This document shows, piece by piece, positions 1 through 11,017 of a DNA stretch of 50,702 nucleotides. Every line of letters begins with the position of its first letter. Position 1 is the first letter of the stretch. Both the position numbers and the translations under genes were made by a program. Source of the stretch: Lingula anatina (Eukaryota; Brachiopoda; Lingulata; Lingulida; Lingulidae). The notes beneath the pieces were generated by a model. The model saw nothing but the letters and a program-made list of their open reading frames with translations, was not told the origin of the DNA and did no database searches. Location of the stretch: the NCBI RefSeq assembly GCF_001039355.2, contig NW_019775522.1, positions 112,805-163,506 on the forward strand, written 5' to 3'.

Positions 1-396
1 CACCTGATGGTAGAAATAAAGCCGTGCACAAACATGGTGTTTTTGTTTGATATAATGGCAGATACTACGGTGATGTTTTACAGTATTTTAATATTGTTGT
101 ATTTTTGAACAGATTCTTAAATTTGGAACAGTTACGGTTTATATATATATATATAATACACTAAAAGCACCAAAATGCTATATAAGGATGAACGTGTATT
201 TTTTGTCATTCTAAAATGATGTATTAAAATTATTTTCCCAATTGAAAAGATCAAGTAATTACCGTACACTTTGTAAACGAAAAAAAAAAGATCACTTCTT
301 TTAAATAATAATAGGTAACTACGGTTTATTCTCTTTTTTTTCCATGATCATCATACACGGAAAGCTGAGTTGCCACTCCCATAAGCCCAATAGTCA
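1..396. other. AT-rich intergenic DNA, no gene seen
   Basis: No open frame, splice-bounded exon or RNA gene can be supported here. The sequence is AT-rich with short A, T and TA runs, including a short TA stretch near 140-155. Confidence 0.6.
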
Positions 397-520
397 AGCC
401 CTGCAATGTTCTTTCCTGTAAACCTTTATTACACAAATGCATTCTAGAGCTAGAGAAGTAAAATCAGTTTGGTTGCTACTTTTGAAACATTGAGCATTTT
501 TCTATATGGCCGCCAATTTG
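397..520 (+). repeat. Dispersed repeat, inverted partner near 21482-21605
   Basis: The block running from the CCCTGCAATG motif near 400 to the ATATGGCCGCCAATTT motif near 505-520 reappears as its reverse complement at about 21482-21605. There the order runs GACGGCCATATTG, AAAATGCTCAAGG, TAGCAACCAAGC, ACAGGAAAAAACATTGCAGG. Similarity is moderate with small indels. This is a dispersed repeat of unknown class, and the ends are approximate. Confidence 0.6.
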
Positions 521-734
521 GGAGTTGAAATTAAAAAAAAGTCAGAAGTCGATAAACATAATTTGTGATATATAATATACAATTCATAATATATAATAAT
601 GTTTAATATTTTGAATGATATCTGTGGCTCTAGTGAATATAGTTCCTGTCAGAAGTATTATTTATCTCATGTTTCCAACTAACTGGTATCATCATCATCA
701 TCTTTTCTGTATTTTACTCAAGGCAAGGAGGTCC

Positions 735-1015
735 CCGTGCTAAGCAAGAAAATGCAGTAGTATCGAAGTAGCAAAGAAGCATTAACGCAGTAGTGGTGTG
801 GAGCATATTTGCAGTAGAAATGCAGTATAGCCTACTGCAATTCTACTTCAAAAATTACATAGGGTTGTACAGAGGAGGAGCATTAATGTAGTAGATTAGC
901 AGCATGATAGAAGCATGTTTCAAATATGCTAATTAGCTCCCACATCGAAGCAGATTTGAAGCATATTTGCAGTATGATTGCAGTAGTCTACTGCGCTGGA
1001 GTATCTACTTCGTTT
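735..1015. repeat. GCAGTA-rich degenerate repeat island
   Basis: About 280 bases are saturated with GCAGTA, GAAGCA and AGCAT words and their complements. Examples are GCATATTTGCAGTA twice (near 806 and 965) and CTACTGC/GCAGTAG pairs that could fold on each other. It is not a clean tandem repeat. The ends are approximate. Confidence 0.5.
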
Positions 1016-2185
1016 TCGTAATTATATATATTATCTTTTACATTGATAGCATTCAGCTAAAGTCCCCGCCGAGCTGGATGGATCTACGTAGACTGTTAGT
1101 TTCAATGGGATAATAAATACCTTTTTTTGACTGTTCTGAACTGTTCACATGGTTGCACACCCGCTCTGTCGCATTTGATGAATTGAGCAAATGACGTTTA
1201 AGGGAATAGGTTATCGAGTATTACTTCACACCTATGTGACACTGGAAAAAAAGAGACAAGAGTCCTGCATGTGAAAGAGGTTTTATGTTCTCCAGGTTAA
1301 TGCATGTTGCTAATGGGTTTGAGGTCAATTGCACACTAATAAAAATTCATAGTATGTTTTCATTGAGATATTAATGTATTGTTTCAAATTCATGCACAAA
1401 AGGAAAAAAGTCATGATTGCATCCCTAAAAGCGATACATGCAGGTCTTATATAGACACTTTGTTGTGCCTTTTGTCTTCATAGTGACTTTCTACAGATCT
1501 GTTAACACATAACACTTAGGATGACTAACATTAGACTAAGGGCTCATCAAACTTTATTTACACTTGCAAATATCACATTTTATTGTCACCTTTCTTCCAT
1601 GCGCCAACTAAATATCTTTCTTCGTTCTGTGCAGCAAATCAAATAACATTACACCATGGTGATCATAACGTTTATTTGGTACAAGTACAATTAAACATAT
1701 TCTAATAAAATAGCAAACAAATATGTAGATTTACTGTTCTCATCTCGCTGTACACAACGTTCATGTGATTAGGTGTTCGTAGTTGTGTGTAATTGCTTTG
1801 AATCCTTTATGTACATTTTGTACGGAATTGATTTTTCAATATCTGTCATTTTAATTGATCACTTTAACCTGGCCTCAAAATGGCGATTAATCAAAATGTG
1901 CAGTGTAAAAACATCAAAACCTATAAACGCGTGTAACATAAGCACTGTGTCTATATCAGTTTCGCCTTTAATTATGCAATAGACACATATAAAAATGTTA
2001 TGAAAAAAATTCAAGAAATGTTAAACACGTCTAGAGTAAAATTTTAACTGTATTTTATCAACAACACACCCATGCAATATTTACATCACCTCCATCGTAC
2101 TAGCAGCGACAATTAACGGGAAATATAACTACAGCAACCAGAACAGAAACTTTGTATATTTATGAAATGTAACAGAACCCACAAG
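1016..2185. other. Intergenic DNA, no gene seen
   Basis: Only short open frames without start context, splice support or recognisable products occur here. I see no repeat with a partner elsewhere in the window. Confidence 0.5.
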
Positions 2186-2263
2186 TTATATTATATTATA
2201 TTATATTATATTATATTATATTATATTATATTATATTATATTATATTATATTATATTATATTA
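2186..2263. repeat. (TTATA)n pentanucleotide microsatellite
   Basis: About 15 perfect copies of a TTATA/TATAT pentanucleotide run without interruption. A small open frame across it is a by-product of the repeat. Confidence 0.95.
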
Positions 2264-2441
2264 GCAATAATCTGGAAAAAAAAAACGATAATGAACATTC
2301 ACGAATTACTCACTTCTGTTACAAAAGATTGTTCCATGATTGCTTGTTTTCTACGATTCCATAGAATATGCGTCTTGTCCCGTCTTATCTCTTTATTTAA
2401 TCAAACATGCATGTGTTAGCGAATATAAATGTTGCGAGATT

Positions 2442-2862
2442 GGTAAGATGGCTGACGGGGCGGAGTACGTGGTTTGCTGAGCTGCGGGAATTTGCCATCG
2501 GATCAAGGGATGCATGCACCAGAAAAAAGTACGGGGTGAGTGACAGTATCGTGAAGACACCGTGCATCGATGGAAATATTTGATTCAAACTATACTTTGT
2601 GAAAAGACCGTTTTTCGGGCTTTTTAGAATTGATGATATTCGATGACCTTAGTTGCATACGCTGAGAACTGCTTACAAACTCATGCGAACACTTCGCAAT
2701 ACCGAGATATTCGATGACCTTAGTTGCATACGCTGAGAACTGCTTACAAACTCATGCGAACACTTCGCAATACCGAGAAAGCCCAATAGCCCTGTTAACC
2801 ACAATTACAATAGCCATCTTACAAGTAGTTATTACGATCGTGATCCAACTATTCAAATATGA
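2442..2862 (+). mobile_element. LINE copy 1, 5' leader severed from its ORFs
   Basis: From GGTAAGATGGCTGACGGGG onward this is nearly identical to 10669-11017, the sequence directly upstream of ORF1 in LINE copy 2. It is therefore the 5' untranslated region and presumed promoter of the same LINE. Homology to copy 2 stops at CAAATATGA (about 2862) and resumes at ORF1 (7480), so a later insertion of about 4.6 kb separates leader and genes. A 71-bp segment (about 2635-2705) is tandemly duplicated at 2706-2776; copy 2 has one copy of it. The shared start point of both copies marks the probable true 5' end of the element. Confidence 0.85.
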
Positions 2863-5800
2863 TAGTCTATGGGCCAATGTAGACCCCCCTCCCCCCCCTT
2901 AGTGATTTTCGTTCACTATGTTTTTCTGATAGCTTAGGTCCTAAGCTTTGATTTTCCGCTTGTTTGCCATTAAACTGGTGGTGGGTGTGTGTGCTACAGC
3001 CGTTGCCATGGTAACGTCTGAGATAAAAAATTGAAATTTCTGAGACCAAAAAAATATTAAATTAGTTAAATGTGTTAAGTGAATGGAATTCAAAATCCTT
3101 TCAGATGTATAGTTTAAGAGCTGCACTATACTTTATGATCCTCAAAATATTCCAATATGGCTGTAAATTCAAGATGGCGGCCAATTTTTGCTAATTTTTG
3201 AGTAATTTCAATTATTTTTCATATTTGAGTCTTTATTCAATTATAAAGGAATAAGAATGTGGGACATGTTTTGATGCGCCGGAATATCATACAGTCTCTA
3301 CTTGCTACCTACAGTATTTATTTTAGATGAAACCTTTTCATTTTGTTGTAAAATCCTGAAATCCAAAATGGTGGCCAAAATATAAGTCTGCTGTCCCAAC
3401 TGGAAAGATGCCAGATTTATCATCAAAGTGTCATTCTTTATTACTTTTAATAAACTGAATTCGAGCTTAGGACGTTTTAAAACAATTTGCATTAATTTTG
3501 ATTACATTAAGACTTTCAAAATTCAAAATGGCCGCCAATATGCTTATACACACTGGCTAAAACTGATATAATATATTCTTCCAACAGAATATTAATTTTT
3601 ATTATCTCCCACCAACTTAGTCCCATTAGTGATTTTTGTTTACTATTATTTTCTGGTAGGTTAGGCCCTAAGCTTTTATTTTTTGCTTGTTTGCCATTAA
3701 ACTGGTGGTGGGTGTGAGTAGGGAAAGCTGTTGCCATGGTAATGTCTGGGGTTGAAAATTGATATTTTTGAGACCAAAAATAAAAATTAAATATTCCAAA
3801 TGCATTTAAAATCATGGAATTCACAATTATACCAAATGTGTAAATTAAGAAGTGTGCTATACTTCACAATCATCAAAATGTCCCAAGATGGCAGCAAATT
3901 CAAGATGGCTGATAATTATTGCTCATTTTTTAATAATTTTGGGAATTTTTTTTATATTTGAGTTTTTATTTAATTATTAAGAAATTGCAATGTGGCATGT
4001 GTTTTGATGTTCCATAATGGTAAAAAGCCTCTGCTGTCTGCCTAAAGTGCTTGTTGAAGATGTAACCTTTTAACTTTGACGTAAAATCCTGAAATCCAAG
4101 GTGGCTCACACAAAACATGTCTTTTACATACGGCTGTCCTAACTGGAAAGATGCCACATTAATCATCCCAAATTACATTCTTATTACTTTTATGTGTACT
4201 GAATATGGACCTAGGACCCTTTTCTATAAATTGTGTTAATTCAGATTGCATTATGACTTTCGAAATTCAAAATGGCCGCCAATTTGCTTACACATGAAAT
4301 GATATAATACATTATTCCAATACAAAATAAAATTTAATAAACTCAAGCTAGCTCAGCCCTATAAGCAATTTTTATTTACTATGATTTTCTGATAGCTTGG
4401 GCCCTAAGTTCAAATATTCTGCTTGTTTGCCATGTAATAGGTGAAAGGTGTGACAGATTCAGCTGTTGCCATAGTAACACAGAGGTTTTAAAATTATAAT
4501 TTCTGAGACCTTTAAATTGCCATGTATTTCAAATATATGAACTCGCTGTATTGTAAACTTTTAAAAAAAGATTAGACTTGGACCTCAGTTATCAACAAAA
4601 TTATTTGAAAAAATTATCATAGTTAAATTGCCAAAATGGCAGCCAATCCAAGATGACGATAGATTTATGTTAATTTTCTTCTTATTACTGAAAGTAGCTT
4701 TTTTTAAACTTTGAAAGCAGCATTGGAATTGAAAAATGTTAGGTTTTTGGATATGCTGATATGAACAGAATTGCATAATTACTGTTTACAGTGATTGTTA
4801 CTCCTATATCCTCTTTTTTAAGTGTAATAAAACCTAAAATCCATGGTGGCCATCACAAAACAGGGTTCATACATATTGCTGTGCTGACCCAATATATATT
4901 ACATTTTCGTTTCAAAATGCCTCTTTTGCTCTTTCTGATAAACTGAATTAACCAATTAGCATATTATTTAAATATAAATCATTTCTATTCATTTTCAGCC
5001 AAATTATATTTACTTGGCTATTCCAAAATTCACCATGGCCACAAATGGCCATGACAGTGCAGGTATGAATTTTGCTGCAATAATATTTAACAGTGCAACA
5101 AACAAATAATTCTAAAATTTGTGCAGTTAATTATAATCAAATATGCCCTTTCTACACTGCTTTCACGGAAACACTTGTCTATATTCAGTTAAATATGTAG
5201 GATTAAGGCTTTTTAGAAATGGATGAAATGTCTTGGCTGTAGTCTTTTTTCATGAAGAATGTTCACTGGAATGCCGATTAAAATTTGCTGTTACCTCTGA
5301 AACTGAGTTTTTGTTACAATCTAAGATGGTGTTCATCTATATGAATAAATGGAATAAAACATTTACATGTATATGCCATAACTCAGCTTCAAACTGCTAG
5401 AGAGGTAAAATTATATCCACGTTTTGGAAAAATCAATATATCCACTAACTTCAACTGAATATATAATTTAATTTTTTATAACATTTTACTTAAAATATAA
5501 TTGTATAGAAATGCAAAATCGCCATCTATATTTGCAAACTAGTTGCCTTTCACTCAAAATCAGACTATTTTGTGTCATTCAACTTGCCCAATAGATGGTA
5601 AGAGATGATCAAATAATTTCAGCCATCTACCGCACGATAATTTAAATACTTGTAGACCATATTGAGTTATTACAAATGTTCACGATCTTGGCTTCATATT
5701 ATTCAAATTCAATACATCAAAAGGTAACAACAAATACAAAAGAATAAAAGAATAAATACAGATAGAAAGAAGGCAATTTCGGAGAACAATATACAATATT

Positions 5801-7479
5801 AGAAGTTTAATAGGACAGCAATATATACCAAAGTAAATCACCCAGGATTTGTTGGGGTCATTTTGGATTTTAAGTTTTTTTTGTTCTTAAAACGATAATT
5901 ATAGGAATAACAAACACTATAAGCAGTAAGTAAAGACTAAATACCATATGGACATCAAAATACTTAACATTTCTCGATCCCATTAAATTTATTAAATTTT
6001 CAACGTTAGTTACTTACAGTAGAAACAGGTTTAGAAATCAGCTTAAACCGGCCGCAATTTTGATATTGCTGCCATCTTGAAAAAAATCGCATCATCTTAG
6101 ATGTTGAAAGAATGTTTTGCCATCATACCACGAATACAGATGTCTTCTTAAGTTTACATTATTGTTGAAGTTAATATATTTGAAATGTATGAAATTTTCT
6201 TAGTCTCAGAAATGTCAATTTCGAACCCCTGTGTTAGTATGACAATGGCTGGGTTAATTGAATAGAAAACAAGCAGAAAATGGGATCTTAGGATGTAAGC
6301 GATATATAATAGTAAATAAAAGTCGCTAAAGGGGGATTCAGGTTAATAAAATCAATCTAAGTAACATTCTTTTGGAATATAATTTTCTGTCAATTTTTTA
6401 GCAAGAGTGTATCATATTGACCATAAATATATAGTCCCCTATACTCATTGACAGCCATTTCTTTCAAATGCGACAGAATACATTAGTATTTCAACTCAAA
6501 ATTATTCTTTCCCATGTCAAATGTGAGTGATTAGCATGTACATGAAACTTTGTGTGATTTTTTAGGTCAAATGTGAGTGACTTGCCTTTATTGGGGGTAT
6601 TATAGGTCTTATATCTAGTCTAGGTTATTGTTGACCATTTGATCTTTCTTTTTTTAATCATTTTACATGACCACACATCTAGTAGTGATCAGCACTATTG
6701 AAACATAAATATTCATCCAAACTTAAGATAAAATTAGGGAATATTGCTATCATATTTTAGTCTACTGGTTACAAAGATGTAAATTCACGGTCATTGGCGG
6801 CCATTTTGAATTTTGAAAGCCATTCTGTAATCCAAATTAAGTCAAGTAATTGAAAAGGGTTCTGTTTTTATATTCAGTGCACCAAAAGTAATGAAGAACT
6901 TAATTTGGGATGATAAATCTGTCATATTTTCAGACAGGACAGCTACATGTAAAATACTTGTTTTGTGGCAGCTATGTTGGATTTCAGGATTTTTCATCTC
7001 AATAAAAAGACTGCACCTTGAACAAACACTACAGGCAGAAAGTAAAGATTCCATGCTACACTGGTGCATCAAAAATATCCCAGATATTGCAATTCTTTTA
7101 TAATTAAATAAGAATTAAAAAATTAAAAATTATCAAAATTTCTGAAAAAACAGCAAAAATTAGCCGCCATCTTGGATTTGCCGCCATCTTGGAAAATTTT
7201 GTTCATCATTAGGTATAGTGCACATCTTAGACTACATGTCTAGAACAATTTTGAATTCTATTTAGTTTATGTATTTGAAATATTTTAGATTTTGTTGGGC
7301 TCAGAAATGTCAATTTTTAACCCGTGTGTTACCATGGCAACGGCTGTAGCACACACACCCACCACCACTTTAATGGCAAACAAGCAGAAAATCAAAGCTT
7401 AGGACCTAAGCTATCAGAAAAATATAGTGAACGAAAATCACTAAGGGGGGGGAGGGTTTCGGTATTTGGCCCACGGACT
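2863..7479. mobile_element. Foldback-like non-autonomous element with long inverted tandem arms
   Basis: This 4.6-kb block is absent from the same site in LINE copy 2. Its two ends are inverted copies of each other: TAGTCYRTGGGCCAA, then a C-rich run, then about 130 bases from TTAGTGATTTTCGTTCACTA to GCCGTTGCCATGG at 85-95% identity. The left arm is a diverged tandem array with units starting near 2899, 3626 and 4361 (period about 730). The right arm holds inverted units ending near 7443 and 6338. AARATGGCNGCCA motifs recur inside (for example 3171, 3525, 3888, 4271, 6798, 7160). It carries no plausible coding region. If TAGTC is the terminus, the target duplication is the 3-bp TGA; at most the 5 bases TATGA are shared. 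The structure recalls foldback transposons, whose long terminal inverted repeats contain subrepeats. The family assignment is inference. Confidence 0.75.
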
Positions 7480-8343
7480 ATGAGTGTAACCAGCAAGGCG
7501 AAAGGCCGTGACGCGACGCACTCGGAATCAAGAACAAAACGCCTCTTTTCTGAACTTTCCAACTCTAGTGGGGAAGACTCGCCTCTCATCATGAAAGAAT
7601 TAACGGACATCAGAACTGAATTAAAGAAAACAATAAAAAGTGAAGTGGGAGAAGTAAAATGTATGGTAGAAGAAATGATGAAAAATATGACGGAAATGAT
7701 AGAGTCGAGGCTACTAGAGTTGGAGAAGAAATTTGATGAAAAGTATGGGATTTTGAAAGATGGATATGACCATTTAACCGTTGAAAATGAACTACTGAAA
7801 GAAAAAATACACGAAAATAAAAAGGAAATTGCAAAGTTAACAAAAATGGCGGAAGAGGCGTGCCAAATGTCGAAATCAGCACAAATCAAAGCGAACTATA
7901 ATGAACAGTACTCGCGTAAAAACAATATTAAAACTTATGGTGTTAAGGAGTTAAGAGATGAAAACACGACCAATACAGTGGCAAAACTACTCCAACAAGA
8001 AGTGGATGTCACGGTGAACATGGATGAGCTTTTAGCAGTCCACAGAATACCAGGCAAACAGGGCCAAGAGAGACCAATTCTTGTGAAGGTGAAAAATAAC
8101 GACGTGAAGGCGCGTATTATGAAAAAACGATCAGCGGTGAAGAAGTCCGGAAAAGGAATCAAATTTGCAGACGATGTGACGAAATTAAATATCGAACTTC
8201 TACACAGGCTGAATGAAAATGAGTCAATTGAACAAGCCTGGTTTTTCAACGGGAACGTTTATGGAAAAGCAAAGAATAGCGAGACCAAGATTAAATTTGA
8301 TATATTTGACATAATAGACGAAAAGATAAAGAAAAGAAAATAA
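7480..8343 (+). CDS. LINE ORF1 protein (L1 ORF1p-like, coiled coil plus RRM-like domain)
   Basis: This is an intact 287-residue frame from ATG 7480. The same ATG starts ORF1 in copy 2 (11018), so the open frame extending upstream to 7324 is only read-through into the inserted element. Residues about 35-145 are rich in K and E with heptad-like spacing, a trimerising coiled coil as in L1 ORF1 proteins. YSRKNNIKTYGV near residue 150 matches the start of the L1 RRM region (RRNNI), followed by VHRIPGKQGQERPILVKV. The basic C-terminus ends KIKKRK. Such proteins bind LINE RNA as a chaperone in the ribonucleoprotein particle. The element around it is dead: its leader is 4.6 kb away and ORF2 is cut at 8790. 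No CCHC knuckle is seen. Confidence 0.85.
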   Translation: MSVTSKAKGRDATHSESRTKRLFSELSNSSGEDSPLIMKELTDIRTELKKTIKSEVGEVKCMVEEMMKNMTEMIESRLLELEKKFDEKYGILKDGYDHLTVENELLKEKIHENKKEIAKLTKMAEEACQMSKSAQIKANYNEQYSRKNNIKTYGVKELRDENTTNTVAKLLQQEVDVTVNMDELLAVHRIPGKQGQERPILVKVKNNDVKARIMKKRSAVKKSGKGIKFADDVTKLNIELLHRLNENESIEQAWFFNGNVYGKAKNSETKIKFDIFDIIDEKIKKRK

Positions 8344-8652
8344 ACAAGATGTCATTTATTCGGTGTATTGAACTAACTAAAAATATATGCTAATGCATCG
8401 TATTGACCGATGGACACTGGTTTTTCTAGCTGGTAATTGAGTCAGCCATGAAGAATATTGTGTGTAAGTGTAACCTCTACGTGGCGTGTAATGTTGTATG
8501 TATGTTTAAGTGTATGGATGTGGGAGCAAACTGGACTCGAATACAAGAGACGATAATTTATTGCAGTATAACTTGTTTCATAAGAAATCACTATTTACAC
8601 CAGATAAGGTACTATCAGTATAATAACCATTACCTATTGCTAATTATTGAAC

Positions 8653-8789
8653 ATGGCGAGTATTAAAATAGGGTGCATGAACTGCAGGGGGTTGAGCTCA
8701 GATCAAGTAAAAAGGAGAGACTTTTTTGACAAGTGTAGGAAAAAATATGACATAGCCCTGCTAATAGATACACACAGTGAGAAAAATGC
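8653..8789 (+). pseudogene. LINE copy 1 ORF2, N-terminal fragment
   Basis: ATG 8653 opens a 45-residue stretch that matches the start of ORF2 in copy 2 (12177) and lacks copy 2's early stop. It begins MASIKIGCMNCRGLS and includes ALLIDTHS, the first conserved blocks of an APE-type endonuclease (the NxRG and xxxTH segments). It lies 309 bases after the ORF1 stop. It ends at the single N at 8790, beyond which sequence of an unrelated repeat begins. Whether the truncation is biological or an assembly join cannot be decided here. Confidence 0.8.
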
Positions 8790-8790
8790 N
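8790..8790. other. Single-N assembly join
   Basis: One N separates a LINE ORF2 fragment from the middle of a ~160-bp core repeat unit. Both neighbours are cut mid-element, so the adjacency should not be trusted. Confidence 0.8.
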
Positions 8791-9160
8791 TTTTCAAAAT
8801 CGACCTGTGTATTATGAATATTTATCAGTTCTGTAAGTTTCAAGCCAAAGGGTAAAACAGCTTTTCATTTATTGTGTTATCGGTGTTGCAAAAATGCTGA
8901 AAAAAAGTGAAAAAATAGCCTAAATTCCCTATAAGTGACCCGATCATGCCGATTTTCGAACTTGACCTGCGTATAATGAATATTCATCAGTTCTGTAAGT
9001 TTCAAGCCAAAAGAAAAAACAGTTTTCCACTTATCGTGTTATCGGTAAAAGTGCAAGGCGACGACGGCAACGACGGCGACGACGGCGACGGCGACGACAG
9101 ACGCAGATGACGGCTATATGTACAGACACATCTGTGTCTGTACAGAAAAAGAAAAGCAAA
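8791..9160 (+). mobile_element. Helentron/pearl-like repeat: ~160-bp core units, GACGGC microsatellite, palindrome
   Basis: Two tandem copies of a core unit (GACCTG at 8802 and 8964, period 162; both contain TTCTGTAAGTTTCAAGCC) are followed by a (GACGGC)n tract at about 9056-9105. A perfect-looking palindrome follows at about 9117-9146 (TGTACAGACACA facing TGTGTCTGTACA). The same order in reverse complement occurs at 19635-20211. A core array followed by a microsatellite and a terminal hairpin is typical of DINE-1/mini-me/pearl-type, Helentron-related elements of molluscs and insects. The class is inferred from architecture. Confidence 0.65.
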
Positions 9161-9179
9161 GATAAAATAAGACCAAAAT

Positions 9180-9560
9180 AACTTGTTTCTGCTTAGTCTT
9201 TCTACATCTGTTTTCTCCCACTTGGTTTTCACATGAGCTTCTTCATTGTAATCACTTCATTAATCACAGTAATTGTCTTTTATCATACAGAAGAAAAAAT
9301 CTACTATACGTGTATGCAGGTCACGTCAAAATGGCTCTGCTTCCCTCCTGGTTATTTAGCACATTTCTTTTCATGAATATTTTCCCTCCTATCTCAAAGA
9401 AATCTTCGTTGTAGATACAGAATACAAATGTAGATGAATTGGAACAGATCAGAGTCATATTACGCCATAAGAGCAACCTGTTACTGGGTTAACCTAATTG
9501 TGGCTAGTGAGAAAATTCATCAGCAGCTACGTGCTGGTGTAATATGCTGCTTTTATATTG
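9180..9560 (+). repeat. Dispersed repeat, inverted partner at 42130-42470
   Basis: The stretch from TTTCTGCTTAG through TTTCTACATCTGTTTT, CATGCAGGTCACGTCAAA and CTTCGTTGTAGATA to GCAACCTGTTACTGGGTTAACC matches the reverse complement of about 42130-42470, with indels. No coding capacity is seen. It directly follows the palindrome of the preceding element, so it may be part of a larger composite. Confidence 0.65.
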
Positions 9561-10668
9561 TAAGATATATAATATCTGTGAAGCAGGTGACAGTTTGCCA
9601 AATATTGACTGTCTTCTCGTGGTAAATTCTTTAAATGTTTCACTGGACGTTCAGATAATTTCGAGAGATGTAATATATCAAAGTATTTTCTTAAAAAGAT
9701 TCACCAGTAAACCTAATTTTTACAGAATTGCTGAGCATCAAAATGTGGCAACTTTCCATAAATAATTCAGTAAGCTGACAAAATTGGGTTTGCAGCCACT
9801 ATTACACCATAATGCATAAGAATGTTATAAACTCTGCCATAACTGTATAATTACTCAAACAAATAATACAGTATGAATGCTTGCCTTGTTTCCCTGAATT
9901 GCATGGTGTAACGCGTAAATACATTCACTTATTGAACGTGGGATAACCTCACCAAAAAAATCCACCATTTTAACTCCTTACTACTGCATATAGAATGACG
10001 ATAGATGGCAGTGTTGTAGTGTCCTCTGTTAGCATATTGTCCCGATTACAGCCTCACAGACACTGCCACTATCTGACAGAGATTGTCACAACTTTTAATG
10101 TCAAAGATTTCTTCTCTTCAGACATGGTATTTTAAGCATTTCCTCTAAGTAATGTTACTAATTACAGTACAAATTTATGGTACAACTGCAGAACCAAGAA
10201 TATAATTAATTTAACAGATTAACTTTGACTCTAAGAAAACCACAATGAAAAGTCTGATTTTTTTTTTTTTTTTTTTTTTTTTTTGGGGGGGGGGGGGGTC
10301 ATGTAATAAATGTGAATAAATGGTATTAAATATTGATATCTTCACCGCTAGTTTGTATTTTCTGTACCACTAACCATGTTACTTATTGTATGTGGAATGA
10401 AATCACTAGTTTCGCCTGAGACGTGGTGATTTATAATTAAAGCACATCAATGCTGTATTTGTTTATTGACTTTATTTTGTTCATTTTACCAATGTAAAGT
10501 CTATTGAACATTTTAATTGATTTCAGACTATGAATAGATATTATTACTATTATTATTATTATTATTATTATTATTACAATGACAAAAGTAACATGGACAA
10601 CGACAAATGAGAACTTGGACAAACAAAAGGTATACGTAACCAAAGGCAACAAGTTTACTTAACTCGGA
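9561..10668. repeat. Non-coding interval with poly(T)-poly(G) and (TTA)n tracts
   Basis: No gene is supported. There is a T run at 10259-10284 followed directly by a G run at 10285-10298, and a (TTA)n microsatellite at about 10541-10576. Long homopolymers of this kind are error-prone in assembly. Confidence 0.7.
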
Positions 10669-11017
10669 AGGTAAGATGGCTGACGGGGCGGAGTACGTGG
10701 TTTGCTGAGCTGCGGGAATTTGCCATCGGATCAAGGGATGCACGCACCAGAAAAAAAGTACGGGGTGAGTGACAGTATCGTGAAGACACCGTGCATCGAT
10801 GGAAATATTTGATTCAAACTATACTTTGTGAAAAGACCGTTTTTTCGGACTTCTTAGAATTGATGATACTCGATGACCTTAGTTGCATACGCTGAGAACT
10901 GCTTACAAACTCATGCGAACACTTCGCAATACCGGGAAAGCCCAATAGCCCTGTTAACCACAATTAAAATAGCCATCTTACAAGTAGTCATTACGATCGT
11001 GGTCCAACTATTCAAAT

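Noticed and set aside
7324-7479. Upstream extension of the LINE ORF1 frame
   Set aside because: It lies in the inserted foldback-like arm and begins at a non-ATG codon. Copy 2 shows ORF1 begins at the ATG equivalent to 7480.
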